Below are positions 34,301 to 43,279 of a stretch of 64,000 nucleotides of DNA, piece by piece (positions within the stretch are counted from its first letter, which is position 1; each line of letters starts with the position of its first letter). The position numbers and the translations under genes were made by a program. The notes beneath the pieces were generated by a model. It ran no database searches. It was not told the origin of the DNA and saw only the letters and a program-made list of their open reading frames with translations. The stretch comes from Nectonema munidae (Eukaryota > Nematomorpha > Nectonematoida > Nectonematidae): assembly GCA_030549495.1 (NCBI GenBank), contig JAUIRK010000649.1, forward strand, positions 310,001 to 374,000. The letters are read 5' to 3'.

Positions 34301-37015
34301 TTATCAAGTTTAGATACAAAAAATATTTTAAAAATTCAAACTTAAAATATTTATACATTTTCGTAATTAAAATGAGATATTAAAATGGAAAATTGGATAG
34401 ATTTAAAAAATTTTGAAAACTTTGTAGGGGGACCCCTATAATTTTTTTTTAAAATAAAAAAAATCAAATTTTTCAAGGAATTATGTTAAATATTAGGTAT
34501 ATTTTATGAATATGCAAAAAAAATGTAATTATTCTTACACGCTAAAATATAGTGAAAAATTGCAAAATTGTCCATATTGTTCCACGGTTTATAAAAAAAA
34601 TTAAGAAATTTTTCCAAAAAAACTAAATTACATGCAAAATGCGGGTAAAAGAATTCTCTTTAAGATATATATTAAAATGTATTTAAAATTCTCACATAAA
34701 GTTTTCTTTCAAAATTAAAATTTGTAAATTTTAACACAAATTTTTAAAAAATTATAAAACATGAAAAAATATATCAAAAATAAATCTCTCCTCTGATCTT
34801 TAACTGGAGTTTAACATCTCCTGGGAAAAATTTTTGGATGAAATTTAGAGTTCAAATAGGCGTCAATGAACTCAATTTGAGGTCATTTCACCTAAACCAC
34901 ATGAAAGTACTAACAAAATAAGGCAGATTAACATGTTATACCCCCTAAAAATCTTACTATGAAATAGAAACCATCGTAGTATATTATTTTATAAAAATCT
35001 ACAAAATTTAGGTTTGGATAGTATAATCGAGTAGAGTTTTATAATTGTATTGGAAATTGTTACAGGTTAAAGGCTAAAATTTCTCAAAATGTAACAAGCG
35101 TTAAAGTTCAAAATTAGCAAATATAAAAAATATGCACCTGTCATCTGCTAATTACGAAGAAAACTGAAAAATACAAAATTATAAAAAAAATCCAATTTTA
35201 TTTGTAATTACAATGGTAATGAAGCTCATGGAATATGCATCAATTTGATAGGATGCATGGTCGAATAATTCAAAAGTTATAAGCAATATAAAAACTTATC
35301 TAAACATGTTGAAAACTTGCATTACACAAGTTTATCAATTTGATAACTATAACACACGAAAAGATGTGATAAAATGCATACACTGGATTGCGATATCTAC
35401 TTGCGTTAACACTAAACATTCCTCCGCCTTTCAAAATAATTCAAGGTCTTGGGTTTGATCCTGCATCAAGCCTACTTTCTCATAGTTCGATACAAGCGGC
35501 ACAATTGTGCCTTCTCGATGAAAACACCCCAGAGTACTTTTACCTTTGAATAATAAGTCATGCTCTTCCCCATTTGTTACTAGGTGACAAAAGCTATTTA
35601 TTTCGTTTCCTGTTATATACAATTACATCAATCATGGTATGGGGGCTATTGAGCCAAAATGATATTTTGAAAATCTTATTTATTTATATCTCTCTTGCAC
35701 CATTAAAGAGCGTTTTTTTGTGGGCCTGACAACCAAAGGAAGCACTGGAATACCCAGGTGTGCCTTTTGATTTCTATTGTCCATCTATGGAAGGAAAGGT
35801 GGACAAGGGTATTTGCAATATCTGTGATTTGTACTAACCAAGTGAAATTGCAATGAAAGGGCGCAAAAAGGCTCACCGAGCAAGTAATATATTAAAACAG
35901 TTGAATCAAAGGAGTACACCATCATTTGTTGTTTGTGAGTTTGACAGTGAAAAAATGTCAGTATTTCCATCACTGGAGACATTTATACATATGTGTGTGT
36001 ATATACCTTTTTGTAAAAAGTATTTTAAACATCGTATACTAGCTACTTTTACCTTGATTGTATTTTTTATATACTCCTTTATATTTAAATATAGATATTC
36101 TTTATTCAAAATTTAGATTTTATACATAGAAATGTTTATTTTTTGAATTTTGATTTAATAGAGTTCTTTTTATTTTTCTTTTACTCTCTTTTGACCGCCG
36201 TTAATATCTCTATTACGGTTCATGGACAATTCGGCCTTTGAACAATCTTATTAATAATTATAACAAATATAAAAAATTGTAAAAACTGGACACTTTATTC
36301 CTGATATTTTGCTGACTAGTTTCGGAGTATAAACTCCTTTTTCTATAAATGATAAAATAGATCTTAGTTATATATGTATGTATGTATTGCCTTATTAAGT
36401 TGGTGTCTCCTTAACGCAAAGATTATTTATCCGCAACATCCTCATTCCCGTTACATCTCATTTTCACTATTTTATCATTTATATATTTGCTTTGAAAAAT
36501 GAGTTTATACTCCGAAACTAGTCAGCAAAAGCAGCAATAAATTCTCCAGTTTCTACAATTTTTTATATTTGTTATTATTATTTCACCTCACAATGGGCAT
36601 ATCTGTCAAAGATTTTGTTTCTAAATAATCTTATTAATGTCAGTTTAGACGCTGAACATTCTTGGGGCGAATTGACCTACTTCCGTCTATTACATTAGAA
36701 ACCAGGAAAGACGAGGAAGGGTTTGTATAGGAAGATATGAACCAAAATTGATCGTATGTGCTTGAGGGGAGGGAGGATCCGTAAATAGCCAATTTTATAC
36801 GGGCGTACTTTATGCATGGCCTCTTAATGCCCACAAGAAAAGTCCTTAAAGTTTTGGCGGGAGTCTGAAGGACTTGGTTAATTTTTTGTTTATGCACAAT
36901 TTAAAATATTTCTCTTTTTTTTATTTTAAGACAACAAGGAAAGAATTATGTGGTTGAAGATGGTGACATCATATTCTTTAAATTTAATCCTGCAACGAAG
37001 TCTTCTAAAAAATAA
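15555..37015 (+). CDS. Ola1: Obg-like ATPase 1 (YchF/OLA1), six coding exons, gene span
   Basis: OLA1 is a cytosolic P-loop ATPase of the OBG/YchF family that associates with ribosomes and has been tied to translation and stress responses. Exons 15555-15809, 23240-23455, 25293-25542, 26963-27165, 31030-31217 and 36931-37015 join without a break to 398 codons, the family's usual length (human 396). Visible motifs are the P-loop GLPNVGKST (G1), [32 protein letters not shown] (G3, DxxG), and INMSEKD. The last is the NxxE form of G4 that gives the family ATP rather than GTP preference. A helical middle part follows G3. The TGS domain covers [10 protein letters not shown] through [17 protein letters not shown] to [13 protein letters not shown]. 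The ATG context GACAATGG is good. Introns of 7.4, 1.8, 1.4, 3.9 and 5.7 kb are filled with mobile elements, and a receptor-like gene is nested in the last one. A single-copy, normal-looking gene. Confidence 0.97.
16037..16219 (-). repeat. 3' LTR of the fossil Ty3/gypsy-like element
   Basis: It aligns over its whole length with 21762-21953, starting (minus strand) TGTACTGATCAAGTCATTGC and ending near CTGTTATTACTA. The neighbouring purine tract at 16220-16231 fixes this as the 3' copy. Confidence 0.75.
17036..18350 (+). repeat. tandem array 1, about 9 units of about 150 bp
   Basis: The phrase AACCTGTCAAAAAA recurs at 17121, 17271, 17421, 17572, 17724, 17874 and 18025, a step of 150-152 bases, with more decayed units at about 18180 and 18308. 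Each unit contains GAATTCAGTGGTGAT, TGACAGCTCATCTC and TTTTTTACACATGTATACCC. The inner units are nearly identical and those at the right edge are degraded, the usual pattern of unequal exchange or slippage within an array. Confidence 0.93.
18351..19399. other. central AT-rich segment of the TTAA element
   Basis: About 1 kb between the two arrays. There is no long reading frame, no transposase motif and no repeat that I recognise. Confidence 0.5.
19400..20480 (+). repeat. tandem array 2, about 6-7 units of about 152 bp
   Basis: The phrase GAAATGAAAACAGCAT or a close form recurs near 19645, 19799, 19948, 20101, 20253 and 20405, a step of about 152 bases. Units contain TTGGTATAAAAACATATATT, TTTTTAGAAGTAAACCGCA and CCTAAATGTAAAAAATGAGT. 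The units are more diverged than those of array 1. The period is the same as array 1, but the plus-strand sequence is different. Confidence 0.88.
21762..21953 (-). repeat. 5' LTR of the fossil Ty3/gypsy-like element
   Basis: Partner of 16037-16219. It shares AATAACAGAAAACGCTTT, TGCTAGAAGTGATGAAT and ATTCCTGAAGCAATGACTTG, and is followed on the right by a short (GAT)-rich flank similar to the left flank of the element. Confidence 0.75.
21985..22310 (-). mobile_element. LINE 3'-end fragment in Ola1 intron 1
   Basis: The minus strand reads [20 protein letters not shown], then [10 protein letters not shown] and GKRSR-type text, then RWRDWPKERL. This is the carboxy tail that follows the RT domain in many invertebrate LINEs (the xLRWxGHVxR motif). 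GC content is clearly higher than the flanks. Only the tail is present. ACAACAAAATTGAAAC occurs at both edges (21979-21994 and 22300-22315), so it may be the target-site duplication. Confidence 0.65.
22316..23239. other. Ola1 intron 1, right part
   Basis: AT-rich intron with no gene or clear repeat, ending in the acceptor ATTTTTTAG at 23239. Confidence 0.6.
23240..23455 (+). CDS. Ola1: Ola1 coding exon 2 (G3 motif)
   Basis: 72 codons from [20 protein letters not shown] to IYDELRLK. Acceptor TTTTTTAG|G, donor TTAAA|GTAATT. It holds DIAG and the glycine-rich switch loop [12 protein letters not shown]. Confidence 0.97.
23985..24464 (+). pseudogene. carboxy-terminal remnant of a piggyBac transposase in Ola1 intron 2
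   Basis: The reading frame gives [20 protein letters not shown], the RWPM...LD.AA block after the last catalytic acidic residue of piggyBac transposases. It is followed by a basic helix ([20 protein letters not shown]) and a cysteine-rich finger: [20 protein letters not shown], then [20 protein letters not shown]. That C-x4-C...C-x2-C-x4-C-x2-H...C pattern is the family's carboxy-terminal zinc finger that binds the transposon ends. About 150 residues remain of a protein usually near 550-600. The DDD catalytic core is absent. The piece starts right after a (CTAACC)-like tract at 23963-23986. The frame is open over the whole remnant, so it is not very old. No matching TTAA inverted ends were found around it. 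Confidence 0.8.
24472..25292. other. rest of Ola1 intron 2
   Basis: AT-rich with a GATTCCGATTC-like patch at about 25015-25075. No gene is seen. It ends with the acceptor CTTTTTTTAG. Confidence 0.6.
25293..25542 (+). CDS. Ola1: Ola1 coding exon 3 (helical arm and G4)
   Basis: It starts [20 protein letters not shown], the coiled/helical arm, and runs to [20 protein letters not shown], which holds the NxxE specificity motif. Donor AAAG|GTTTAT, ending one base into a glycine codon completed by the next exon. Confidence 0.97.
25543..26601. other. Ola1 intron 3, left part
   Basis: Begins with a short (CAT)n run at 25558-25577 and is otherwise AT-rich with nothing recognised. Confidence 0.6.
26602..26738. 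mobile_element. 137-bp Tc1/mariner (pogo-type) MITE
   Basis: Flanked by TA on both sides (26600-26601 and 26739-26740). The ends GAGTAGAATCTCAAGTATTC and CAGTTAAACCTCAAATATCC (reverse strand) match at most positions. A second inner inverted pair, GTTCGGATAAGTGAG / GTATTCGAAC-like, lies inside. TA target plus CAGT-A-ACCTC-type ends are the mark of pogo/Tigger-like elements. No coding sequence. Confidence 0.75.
26963..27165 (+). CDS. Ola1: Ola1 coding exon 4
   Basis: [20 protein letters not shown] to [15 protein letters not shown]. Acceptor CTATTACAG, donor CTCCAA|GTAAAA. It covers the end of the G domain (the IPLSATLE segment takes the place of the G5 SA. loop) and the lead into the TGS domain. 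Confidence 0.97.
27166..27899. other. Ola1 intron 4, left part, with CA-rich patch
   Basis: A CA-rich stretch lies at about 27375-27530 (ACACACACACACTCACATAC). Otherwise AT-rich with nothing recognised. Confidence 0.55.
27900..29530 (-). mobile_element. decayed hAT transposase gene in Ola1 intron 4
   Basis: On the minus strand, in order: the end of a BED-type zinc finger at about 29400-29470 ([18 protein letters not shown]); [20 protein letters not shown] near 29065-29005 and [16 protein letters not shown] near 28950, the hAT RNase H-like core; [20 protein letters not shown] through [20 protein letters not shown] near 28750-28540, with the conserved RW; and the carboxy hAT dimerisation part ending [20 protein letters not shown] near 27985-27915. 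Several stops and frame changes interrupt it, so it is inactive. Terminal inverted repeats and an 8-bp duplication were not found. Confidence 0.75.
30240..30775 (+). mobile_element. LINE 3'-end copy in Ola1 intron 4
   Basis: It aligns along its length with 43280-43812 (FVYSS, YGAQ, WPLKE-like text, VININ/VIDIN, KTRRLRW.GH, LKLGDEK.KLYWR). It ends with CTGGCTCACCCAAGATTGCA, GGGATTAATCATGGCCGTTA and a short (ATG/GAT) tail. The tandem triplet tail marks the 3' end of the element. Frame changes are present, and it is 5' truncated. Confidence 0.75.
31030..31217 (+). CDS. Ola1: Ola1 coding exon 5 (TGS domain)
   Basis: Acceptor ATTTTTGCAG, donor TACAG|GTCATC. It encodes [40 protein letters not shown] and [11 protein letters not shown], the TGS domain, which is the most conserved part of the family after the P-loop. 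Confidence 0.97.
31248..31410 (+). repeat. (GAT)n microsatellite in Ola1 intron 5
   Basis: Nearly uninterrupted GAT/ATG triplets at 31248-31350 with a second short run at 31391-31410. The aspartate-rich reading frame that continues exon 5 through it is intron read-through, not protein. Confidence 0.95.
32272..33244 (+). pseudogene. rhodopsin-like seven-helix receptor (GPCR) gene nested in Ola1 intron 5, one frame break
   Basis: An intronless reading frame starts MNGSNT (N-glycosylation site NGS) and holds five membrane helices: TM1 near residues 36-64 with [12 protein letters not shown] (GN-V-like), TM2 71-95, TM3 107-137 followed by HLMLYIRPL where DRY would be, TM4 150-170 ([14 protein letters not shown]), and TM5 195-220 ([17 protein letters not shown]). 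The frame stops at 32967. The next frame, open from about 32935, gives a basic loop ([20 protein letters not shown]), TM6 with [13 protein letters not shown] and TM7 with [16 protein letters not shown] (DPxxF for NPxxY), then a short tail to 33242. One extra base near 32940 would explain it. An AATAAA follows at 33400. GC content is higher than in the surrounding intron. It could be a live gene with a sequencing error or a recent pseudogene. The ligand is unknown. It is on the same strand as Ola1. Confidence 0.65.
33400..33405 (+). terminator. possible polyadenylation signal of the nested receptor gene
   Basis: AATAAA about 155 bases after the receptor stop codon, in sequence that is otherwise AT-rich, so it could be chance. 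Confidence 0.4.
33420..36253. other. Ola1 intron 5, AT-rich, nothing firm
   Basis: Long A/T-rich stretch without a gene. A GGTCTTGGGTTTGATCC phrase at 35443-35460 resembles a polymerase III B box. A 64-base segment at 35949-36012 recurs identically at 38525-38588. Confidence 0.5.
36254..36584. repeat. foldback repeat with about 110-bp inverted arms in Ola1 intron 5
   Basis: The left arm (36256-36365, containing ACAAATATAAAAAATTGTAA and TGCTGACTAGTTTCGGAGTA) is repeated in reverse at 36465-36583. The pair could form a long hairpin with a loop of about 100 bases. The arms differ by a few changes and short gaps. No coding sequence. Element class not assigned. Confidence 0.85.
36931..37015 (+). 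CDS. Ola1: Ola1 last coding exon
   Basis: The acceptor TTATTTTAAG completes arginine AG|A and encodes [20 protein letters not shown], then ATKSSKK and TAA at 37013-37015. The stop overlaps an AATAAA (37011-37016), but the true poly(A) signal is probably one of those further on, e.g. near 37345-37380. Confidence 0.97.
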
Positions 37016-38266
37016 ACAAATTTTTGTTTCTTAATTTTGTTGTTCCAAACTTACACTTTCCATTTTTGAAAATCTTTTTACATTTTAAATCTGCAAAAGA
37101 TTTTGTCATCGTTATTTAATATTTTTTGAACCAGACTTAAAATCAGGGGTGAGGAGCTTGCTTTAAGTTCTAAATTAATTGAAGCGATTGTATATTCAAG
37201 CTGTGGCAACAGCTCCTGCTCTAAACGGATTGTTTTCAAACTGGTGCCTCTGACACCCCTGACTCGTAAATTACACCCCTGTGAATTTCACCGCGAAAAT
37301 TCTCCTCCAGGAAACTTTCTAAAAAGAATTTTTTTTAGAAAAAAAATAAATGTATAATATAAAAAAAAACTTAAATAAAACTTTTTTTTATAAAATAATC
37401 ATTTATTTTTTCTTACCGAAAAACTGTTCCAAATATATTTAATAAATCTAATCATATAAAAAAAATATGATTAATTTTAGAGGAGAATCTTTCCTAATAA
37501 GTTTCCTGTTTTCTTCAGATTGTCGTTGTGCTTCTCATATATGTAATTTTCACTGTCCACCACTTTTCTTTTTCCTTTCGATCAAGAGATGTATGAGAGA
37601 GGCATGGATGCAAAAGGATAATTTATTTAAATATATAAATTTGAATGATATGAAAGGAAGGAATTAGAGCCAATAGAAAATTAGCCTTAACTTAGGCCTT
37701 TTTTTAACCGATTGTTTTAAGGAATATCATTTGAATTATATCAGTTTCACTTTCATTTTTTGAGCAAACAACGACTGGTTAATCTATTACGCTAACAACA
37801 TTGGAGTGAATTATTCGGGGATGAAAAATTCGCTGGGGGGGGGGGGGGATTTTCGAGGAGGGGGGGGGGTGCATTTACTGCATGTGCCATATTTCGAACT
37901 ATTTTAGGATAATGTGGCATAGTCTTCAAGACATTCAACTTAGATGAGTTATCTATCGTCTCTATTTTATTTAAAGCAGAGAAGTCGAGTTTAGATTTGG
38001 AAAGTCGGGATTCTTGTGATTTAGAATTCAAACTTTTTATCTCAATTCGGGAGCGCTTATTTTCTCATTAGATAAATGCTTAAAATTTTGTGAAACATCA
38101 TTTTATAATTGAAGATAAGTGAATTAATATTAAAAATTAACACTTAATTTTTAATCGAGATCATTTAAAATATCATAAAAGTCGATCTCAAAAAGTCCAG
38201 AAGAAAATTGGTTTTTCTAAAAAAGATATTCTAAAATTTTCGGCAAAATTGAAGAATATTTTTTTT
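37016..38266. other. Ola1 3' flank, no gene seen
   Basis: AT-rich with two long G runs at 37836-37849 and 37860-37870. Short chance frames only. Confidence 0.55.
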
Positions 38267-38900
38267 ACTATATAACTAATTTTTTTGTATGTGAATATAT
38301 TTGTATATAATTGTTTGTTACTTACTAGTTAATAAGTCAAATAGCTTTTTTTAATTTTTTTTCCTTTTCTAAAATTCTTCCAATGGGGTCGTTCACAATT
38401 GACGTCAATCTTTTTTTGAAAAATTTCAACCCCCCCCCCCCCCCCCCCCCTCATGTCAACTTTTAGATATATCATCTTCATCACTTAACAAAATCAACTT
38501 ATGTCAACTTTGGATAATTGTTTTGAAAAAATGTCAGTATTTCCATCACTGGAGACATTTATACATATGTGTGTGTATATACCTTTTTTCTTTTTTTTCA
38601 AAATCTTATTTCTCACTTTTAATCTTATTCCTATTACTATATCTCTTCTAAGTTAAATTACTATATAACTAATTTTTTTGTATGTGAATATATTTGTATA
38701 TAATTGTTTGTTACTTACTAGTTAATAAGTCAAATAGCTTTTTTTAATTTTTTTCCTTTTCTAAAATTCTTCCAATGGGGCCGTTCACAATTGACGTCAA
38801 CCTTTTTTTGAAAAATTTCAACCCCCCCCCCCCCCTCATGTCAACTTTTAGATATATCATCTTCATCACTTAACAAAATCGACTTATGTCAACTTTGGAT
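38267..38900 (+). repeat. direct duplication of about 240 bp, 393 bases apart
   Basis: 38267-38516 and 38660-38900 are nearly the same: ACTATATAACTAATTTTTTT, GTTACTTACTAGTTAATAAG, GACGTCAA, a C run, and ATCATCTTCATCACTTAAC. Differences are few (GGTCG/GGCCG, C-run length). Between them, 38525-38588 is an exact 64-base copy of 35949-36012. Confidence 0.9.
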
Positions 38901-38950
38901 ACCCCCCCCCCCCCCCCAGTTTTAGTTGACGTCAATTGTGAACGATCCCT
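38777..38950. mobile_element. MITE with GTTCACAATTGACGTCAA ends and C runs
   Basis: GGCCGTTCACAATTGACGTC at 38779 is repeated in reverse at 38926-38949 (…GACGTCAATTGTGAACGATC). Inside are two C runs (about 38822-38836 and 38901-38917) and the repeated phrase TATGTCAACTTT / CATGTCAACTTT. The related copy at 38385-38516 lacks the right end. Class not assigned. Confidence 0.7.
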
Positions 38951-40004
38951 AAGAAGCTTTTAAATCAATAAATTTTATGATTAATTGTTAGTTTGTTAGT
39001 AGAGGCTTGTTCATTAATTATCTGGTTGAGTCAATAGAATAGTTTATAAATTTGTCAATGAATGAGTTAAAAAGTTCAATATAATGTATAAATTTTAAAA
39101 ATTAGTTTTATTGTTACTTCTTTCCTTTGGTTAGTGAGAATTAATTAATTAGTTTGCTTTTGCTAGTTAATAAATGTAAGCTATATTTAATCTACATATT
39201 GAATAGTGTTGGTTATTATAACTAGGAATTTTTAGAAAGGATGAAGCTTCAACAATAGCTGAACCCGATCTTTCACACAGTGTACGCAAAGTGGTGATTA
39301 TCGAATTCAAGAGAACTTACCATTTTTATATATAATACAGTTCATTTTAGTTGCCGAAACAATATATACTTGTTTCCTTATAGTTGGTGAAGGAATAACT
39401 CTTCAAATCGCTAGTTAGTTGCCAGTGTGCTAAGTTTATGGGAGGATTTTGAGAGATGCAAAATATTAATAAGAAAATGGTTATGAAGCGGAATAATTAA
39501 AATTTCTAGGATCTTCCACTCAACTCAATATGTTCAGCATGGCTATGGCTATGGCTCCTCCAAAATTGGCTGGCTTCGACTTTTCAGCGAAAATTAAAAC
39601 TGACAGATAAAATTGTCACATTCTCTATTCCTTTTTCTCATTTAGAAAAAATAATTAAATCTCTTATTGCATCTGCACGGCATATTGTTATTTTCAAAAA
39701 AGAGAGAAATTATAGATGGTGCATAATTGAAAGACTTTTTTTTACAAAAAGCTTTTTAAAATGGACTTTATAATTAGTTGTATAAGGGGGTTTAAATTTT
39801 TTTGTATTAAAATATCAAATATACACAGAATATGTATATTTTCTATTAAAAGGAACGGTAAATTTTTTACCCGTGGACCCCTTCATAGAACATCTGTCTT
39901 CACATCGAATCCCATCCCAGATAGAAATGTTTCATAAAAACATTGATCAATGTCCAACAATAAGAGTAAAAATACAGACCAAAAATGTTTCATATATCCT
40001 ATAC
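38951..40004. other. intergenic, nothing recognised
   Basis: AT-rich sequence with short frames only. Confidence 0.5.
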
Positions 40005-41935
40005 CAGGGGTCGGCAACCTTATGCTAACGACGTGCCAACTTAACACTTCTCAAATCATCTCGTATGCCAACCTCATATGTATATTTATGCAAACCAAAA
40101 TTAACATAATTGTTTTATAATTTATTTAACATTTATATACAAATTTACATAAATATACAATAAGTAAGTAAAATTATAATTAGCAAAAAAAATTATATCA
40201 GTAATTAGTGCTTGACTTATAACTTTAGCCAACTCTTCAATATCGCACAATACTCTGTTACTTTGAATTTCACGCAATTTTCTGAATTTTGAGGTGTCAA
40301 GCGATTTCTATGTGGATTCAACTATGCTTTCATGTGGGAAAAAATTTGCTCACAGTAGTAGGTTGAGCTGAAAGAAGAGCAAAAGGAATTTTTTCATATA
40401 TTACAGATCTAAGAATTCCTCAGAGATGTCCAAGATTCAAGAATATCAGAAGACTTTTCTAAATTTTTCTCTTCCAGATTTTTTCTCAGTTCAGCAACTT
40501 AGATGTCCATAGTTCCGAAGATCTAAATTCAACTTGTTGCATTTCGAAATCATCAATATCCATCCAACTAAAAAGTTCACGCTGAGTATTTCTTAGATTA
40601 ACTATATCAGGTTTGATGAGAATAAGGATCCATGAATATGAAAGCCGTGACTTCGCTCATTAAATTCTATTTCGAGTCCATCAATGTAATACCGGAGCTC
40701 TTCTACATTCACATTAAATTGGGCTGAATGATTTTTCACATTTGGAAAATACCTGAAAATTTTGGTTTTAATGTCTCTGGTAAAAATATCGAGTTTCATT
40801 GTAAATGCTTTCCAATAACTGAAAAGATTGAGCACTGTTTGAACCTTTCTTTGTAATTTAAGACTGAGTTGATTCAAATGTATTCTTATGTCTGTCAGAA
40901 ACATCAATTTTAATAACCACTTTTCATCATTCAATTCAACAAAATGTTTCTGTTTCTCATCAAGAAAAACTTTAATAGCTTCAAGACAAGATACAAATCT
41001 GAACAAAATTGTATAACAAAAGGTCTCCTCCATATTCACATTCAAATTCTAGTGGAAGAGATTTGAATGGTCTGTGGACAAGTGAAGAATGAGAAGTAAG
41101 ATAGTTGATAATGTTGACAACACTTGTCTTCACTGAATCCAAATGTGAACATACGTTTTTAGCACACAAGTTTCCCTGGTGTATAATACAATGAAAACTC
41201 AATAGTTTTTCGCCCCATATGATTTTCTAAGTTTTACCAATCCTCTCATTTAGCCGATCATTGAAGCAGCAGCATCAGTTGTCACACAGAACAATTTGTT
41301 CAAGTCAACATCATGTTTGGTAAAATAACTATTGAATGAAGCCAAAATATCTTCCGCTTTGCTTCTGTTATAAAGCGATAATAAGCAGCGCAATTCTTCA
41401 TATATGTGATTACTTTCGTGATACCGCGCAACGATCGTTAAACGGGACAAATCATTCAAGTCTGTGCATTCATTAGTTGTCACATTTTCAGCAATATCAT
41501 TTATTCGCCTTTCGATTGACCTTGCAGAAACTGGAATTTCTCTGATTCGAGAAAGTATGGTCTCTTTATTTGGCAAATCTCTAAATAAAATGTCAGCACT
41601 CCTCAAAAAAGTTTCCTTGGTGTATTCTCCATCTGTTAAAGGTTTACTTTTCAAAGCCAAACATTCAGCCATTTTGTAACAACTGCATTCAGTAGACTTC
41701 TTCTTCACGCCATCTGCTTTGCTTAAATGCCAGTTTGCTTCTTTAAACCAGAAATCGCCTTTTTAATGGCTTCATTTTGAAAGTGCCTTTGTACGCTGAT
41801 GTACGACAAACAATGCTTAAAACACAAACAGCACGATCATTTTGTTCTAAGAAACCATATTCTTTTCCCCATTTTTCTTGAAATGGTCGATGATCAAGTT
41901 TTCTTTTTAATCCAGACATATTCATTAAAATAATA
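40005..41935 (-). mobile_element. decayed hAT transposase of the GTF2IRD2/ZBED5-like type
   Basis: The left end begins CAGGGGTCGGCAACC at 40005, a typical hAT terminal repeat. The minus strand then reads MSGLKRKLDHRPFQEKWGKE and LEQNDRAVCVLSIVC (start of protein and BED-like finger, near 41925-41800). Next come LKSKPLTDGEYTKETFLRSA, SARSIERRINDIAENV and LNKLFCVTTDAAASMIG (41670-41250), FHCIIHQGNLCAK (about 41195), and KWLLKLMFLTDIRIHLNQLS with LQRKVQTVLNL (40930-40830). This is the order seen in the hAT-derived GTF2IRD2, ZBED5 and FAM200 proteins. Several frame changes make it dead. The right terminal repeat was not found. Confidence 0.85.
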
Positions 41936-43279
41936 ATTATGCTAAATTTTTCAAGTATTATATTTTAGAGTAATTAGAAGATTTCCTATAAGTTTTTTTT
42001 ATATATTTATATGACTCAATAGTATTTAAGAAAAAAATGGAGGAATAAAGAAGTAAACAGAACAAATCAAAAAGAAAAATATTTTTCAATTACAAATTTT
42101 TTTGTTGGAAAAAAAAAATTAAAAAAGTTGATATATATACTTTTATTGAAACTTTTTGTTGAAAGAATTTGTAAAATGAGGGGTTTGAGGTTTTTGGTAT
42201 AATGTTCTTCTTTGTATTGCCTTTGGAGGTAGTTTGAAGCGTAGTCTAATATGTCAATGGATAAAGAGATATCTTTTTTTGTTACGTTGGTGTGTGGAGT
42301 GAGGTAATGAAAGCCTAATGCTTTGTTAGAGTTTTTGTTATTAGCATCAGTTCAAAGGGTTCTAGGCGAAAAGTTTCCAGAATGGAAGCTTGCTAAGTGC
42401 TTCCTTTACAGTATTAGTGAAGTGAACTGCTGCTCTGTTGCAGCAATACACATTATATATGAAAAACATTAGAGCATCAGCTCTCCTACAGTGATACCTC
42501 ACGCATTGTGTAGAAGCAATAGCGAATCATTGCTTCAGATTGACAATGATTGACGTAAAGAATTTTTCCTCTTGAATGCAACGAAAGTTTACGAATGTTA
42601 CTAATCAACTTAGGCAGGCGCGTATCCAGAAATTTTTGTATGGAACAACTTGAAAGAAAAAATATAAAAGTATAAAAACGTATAAAGTTTTTCATATTTG
42701 ATATCAAAATAAGAAAAGATAGATTATGCTGATGCCATGAAAAAACCTCTAAACGTATTCAAAAAGCCAGACTTAATTTGACTAGGAACGTTATACTTTG
42801 TATGCATCATTCTTGTTTTTAGACTTTTTTAAGTTTAAATACTATCTTATATAATATACTTTTTTTTATTTGTTAAAATAACTAGGATTAAACATGGCTG
42901 AATATTTAATGATTTCAAAATTTAAATTAAAAAAAAAAACTAGCGAGACAGATAAATTTTTTCAACAAAGTCACGAAAATCGTTTAAAAGTGTCGCACAC
43001 TCTTCTAACCTTTATTGATTTAACACATTTCATTTGTTAAATGTAAATTGACACCCTCAAGAATGAAGAATAACATATAAAAGTGGACTACAAACATATT
43101 TTTAAGGGTTTATCTAAGGATATTTCACTCTTTCAAAAAAGTGCTACGATAAGGAATAAATACAAAAAAGATATTAATACTTCAAAACTTCTCTTACTTT
43201 TGTCATCAATGAACTGGCATATCGCTATCAACATTTTTTTACCTAGGTTTTCAAAAAGACTATTTTGGAATAAGTTTAG
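41936..43279. other. intergenic, nothing firm
   Basis: AT-rich. A phrase CAGGCGCGTATCCAG at 42613 resembles transposon ends, but no partner was found. Confidence 0.45.

Noticed and set aside
37792-38031. Minus-strand frame with a proline-rich end
   Set aside because: The prolines are coded by the C runs. There is no family resemblance.
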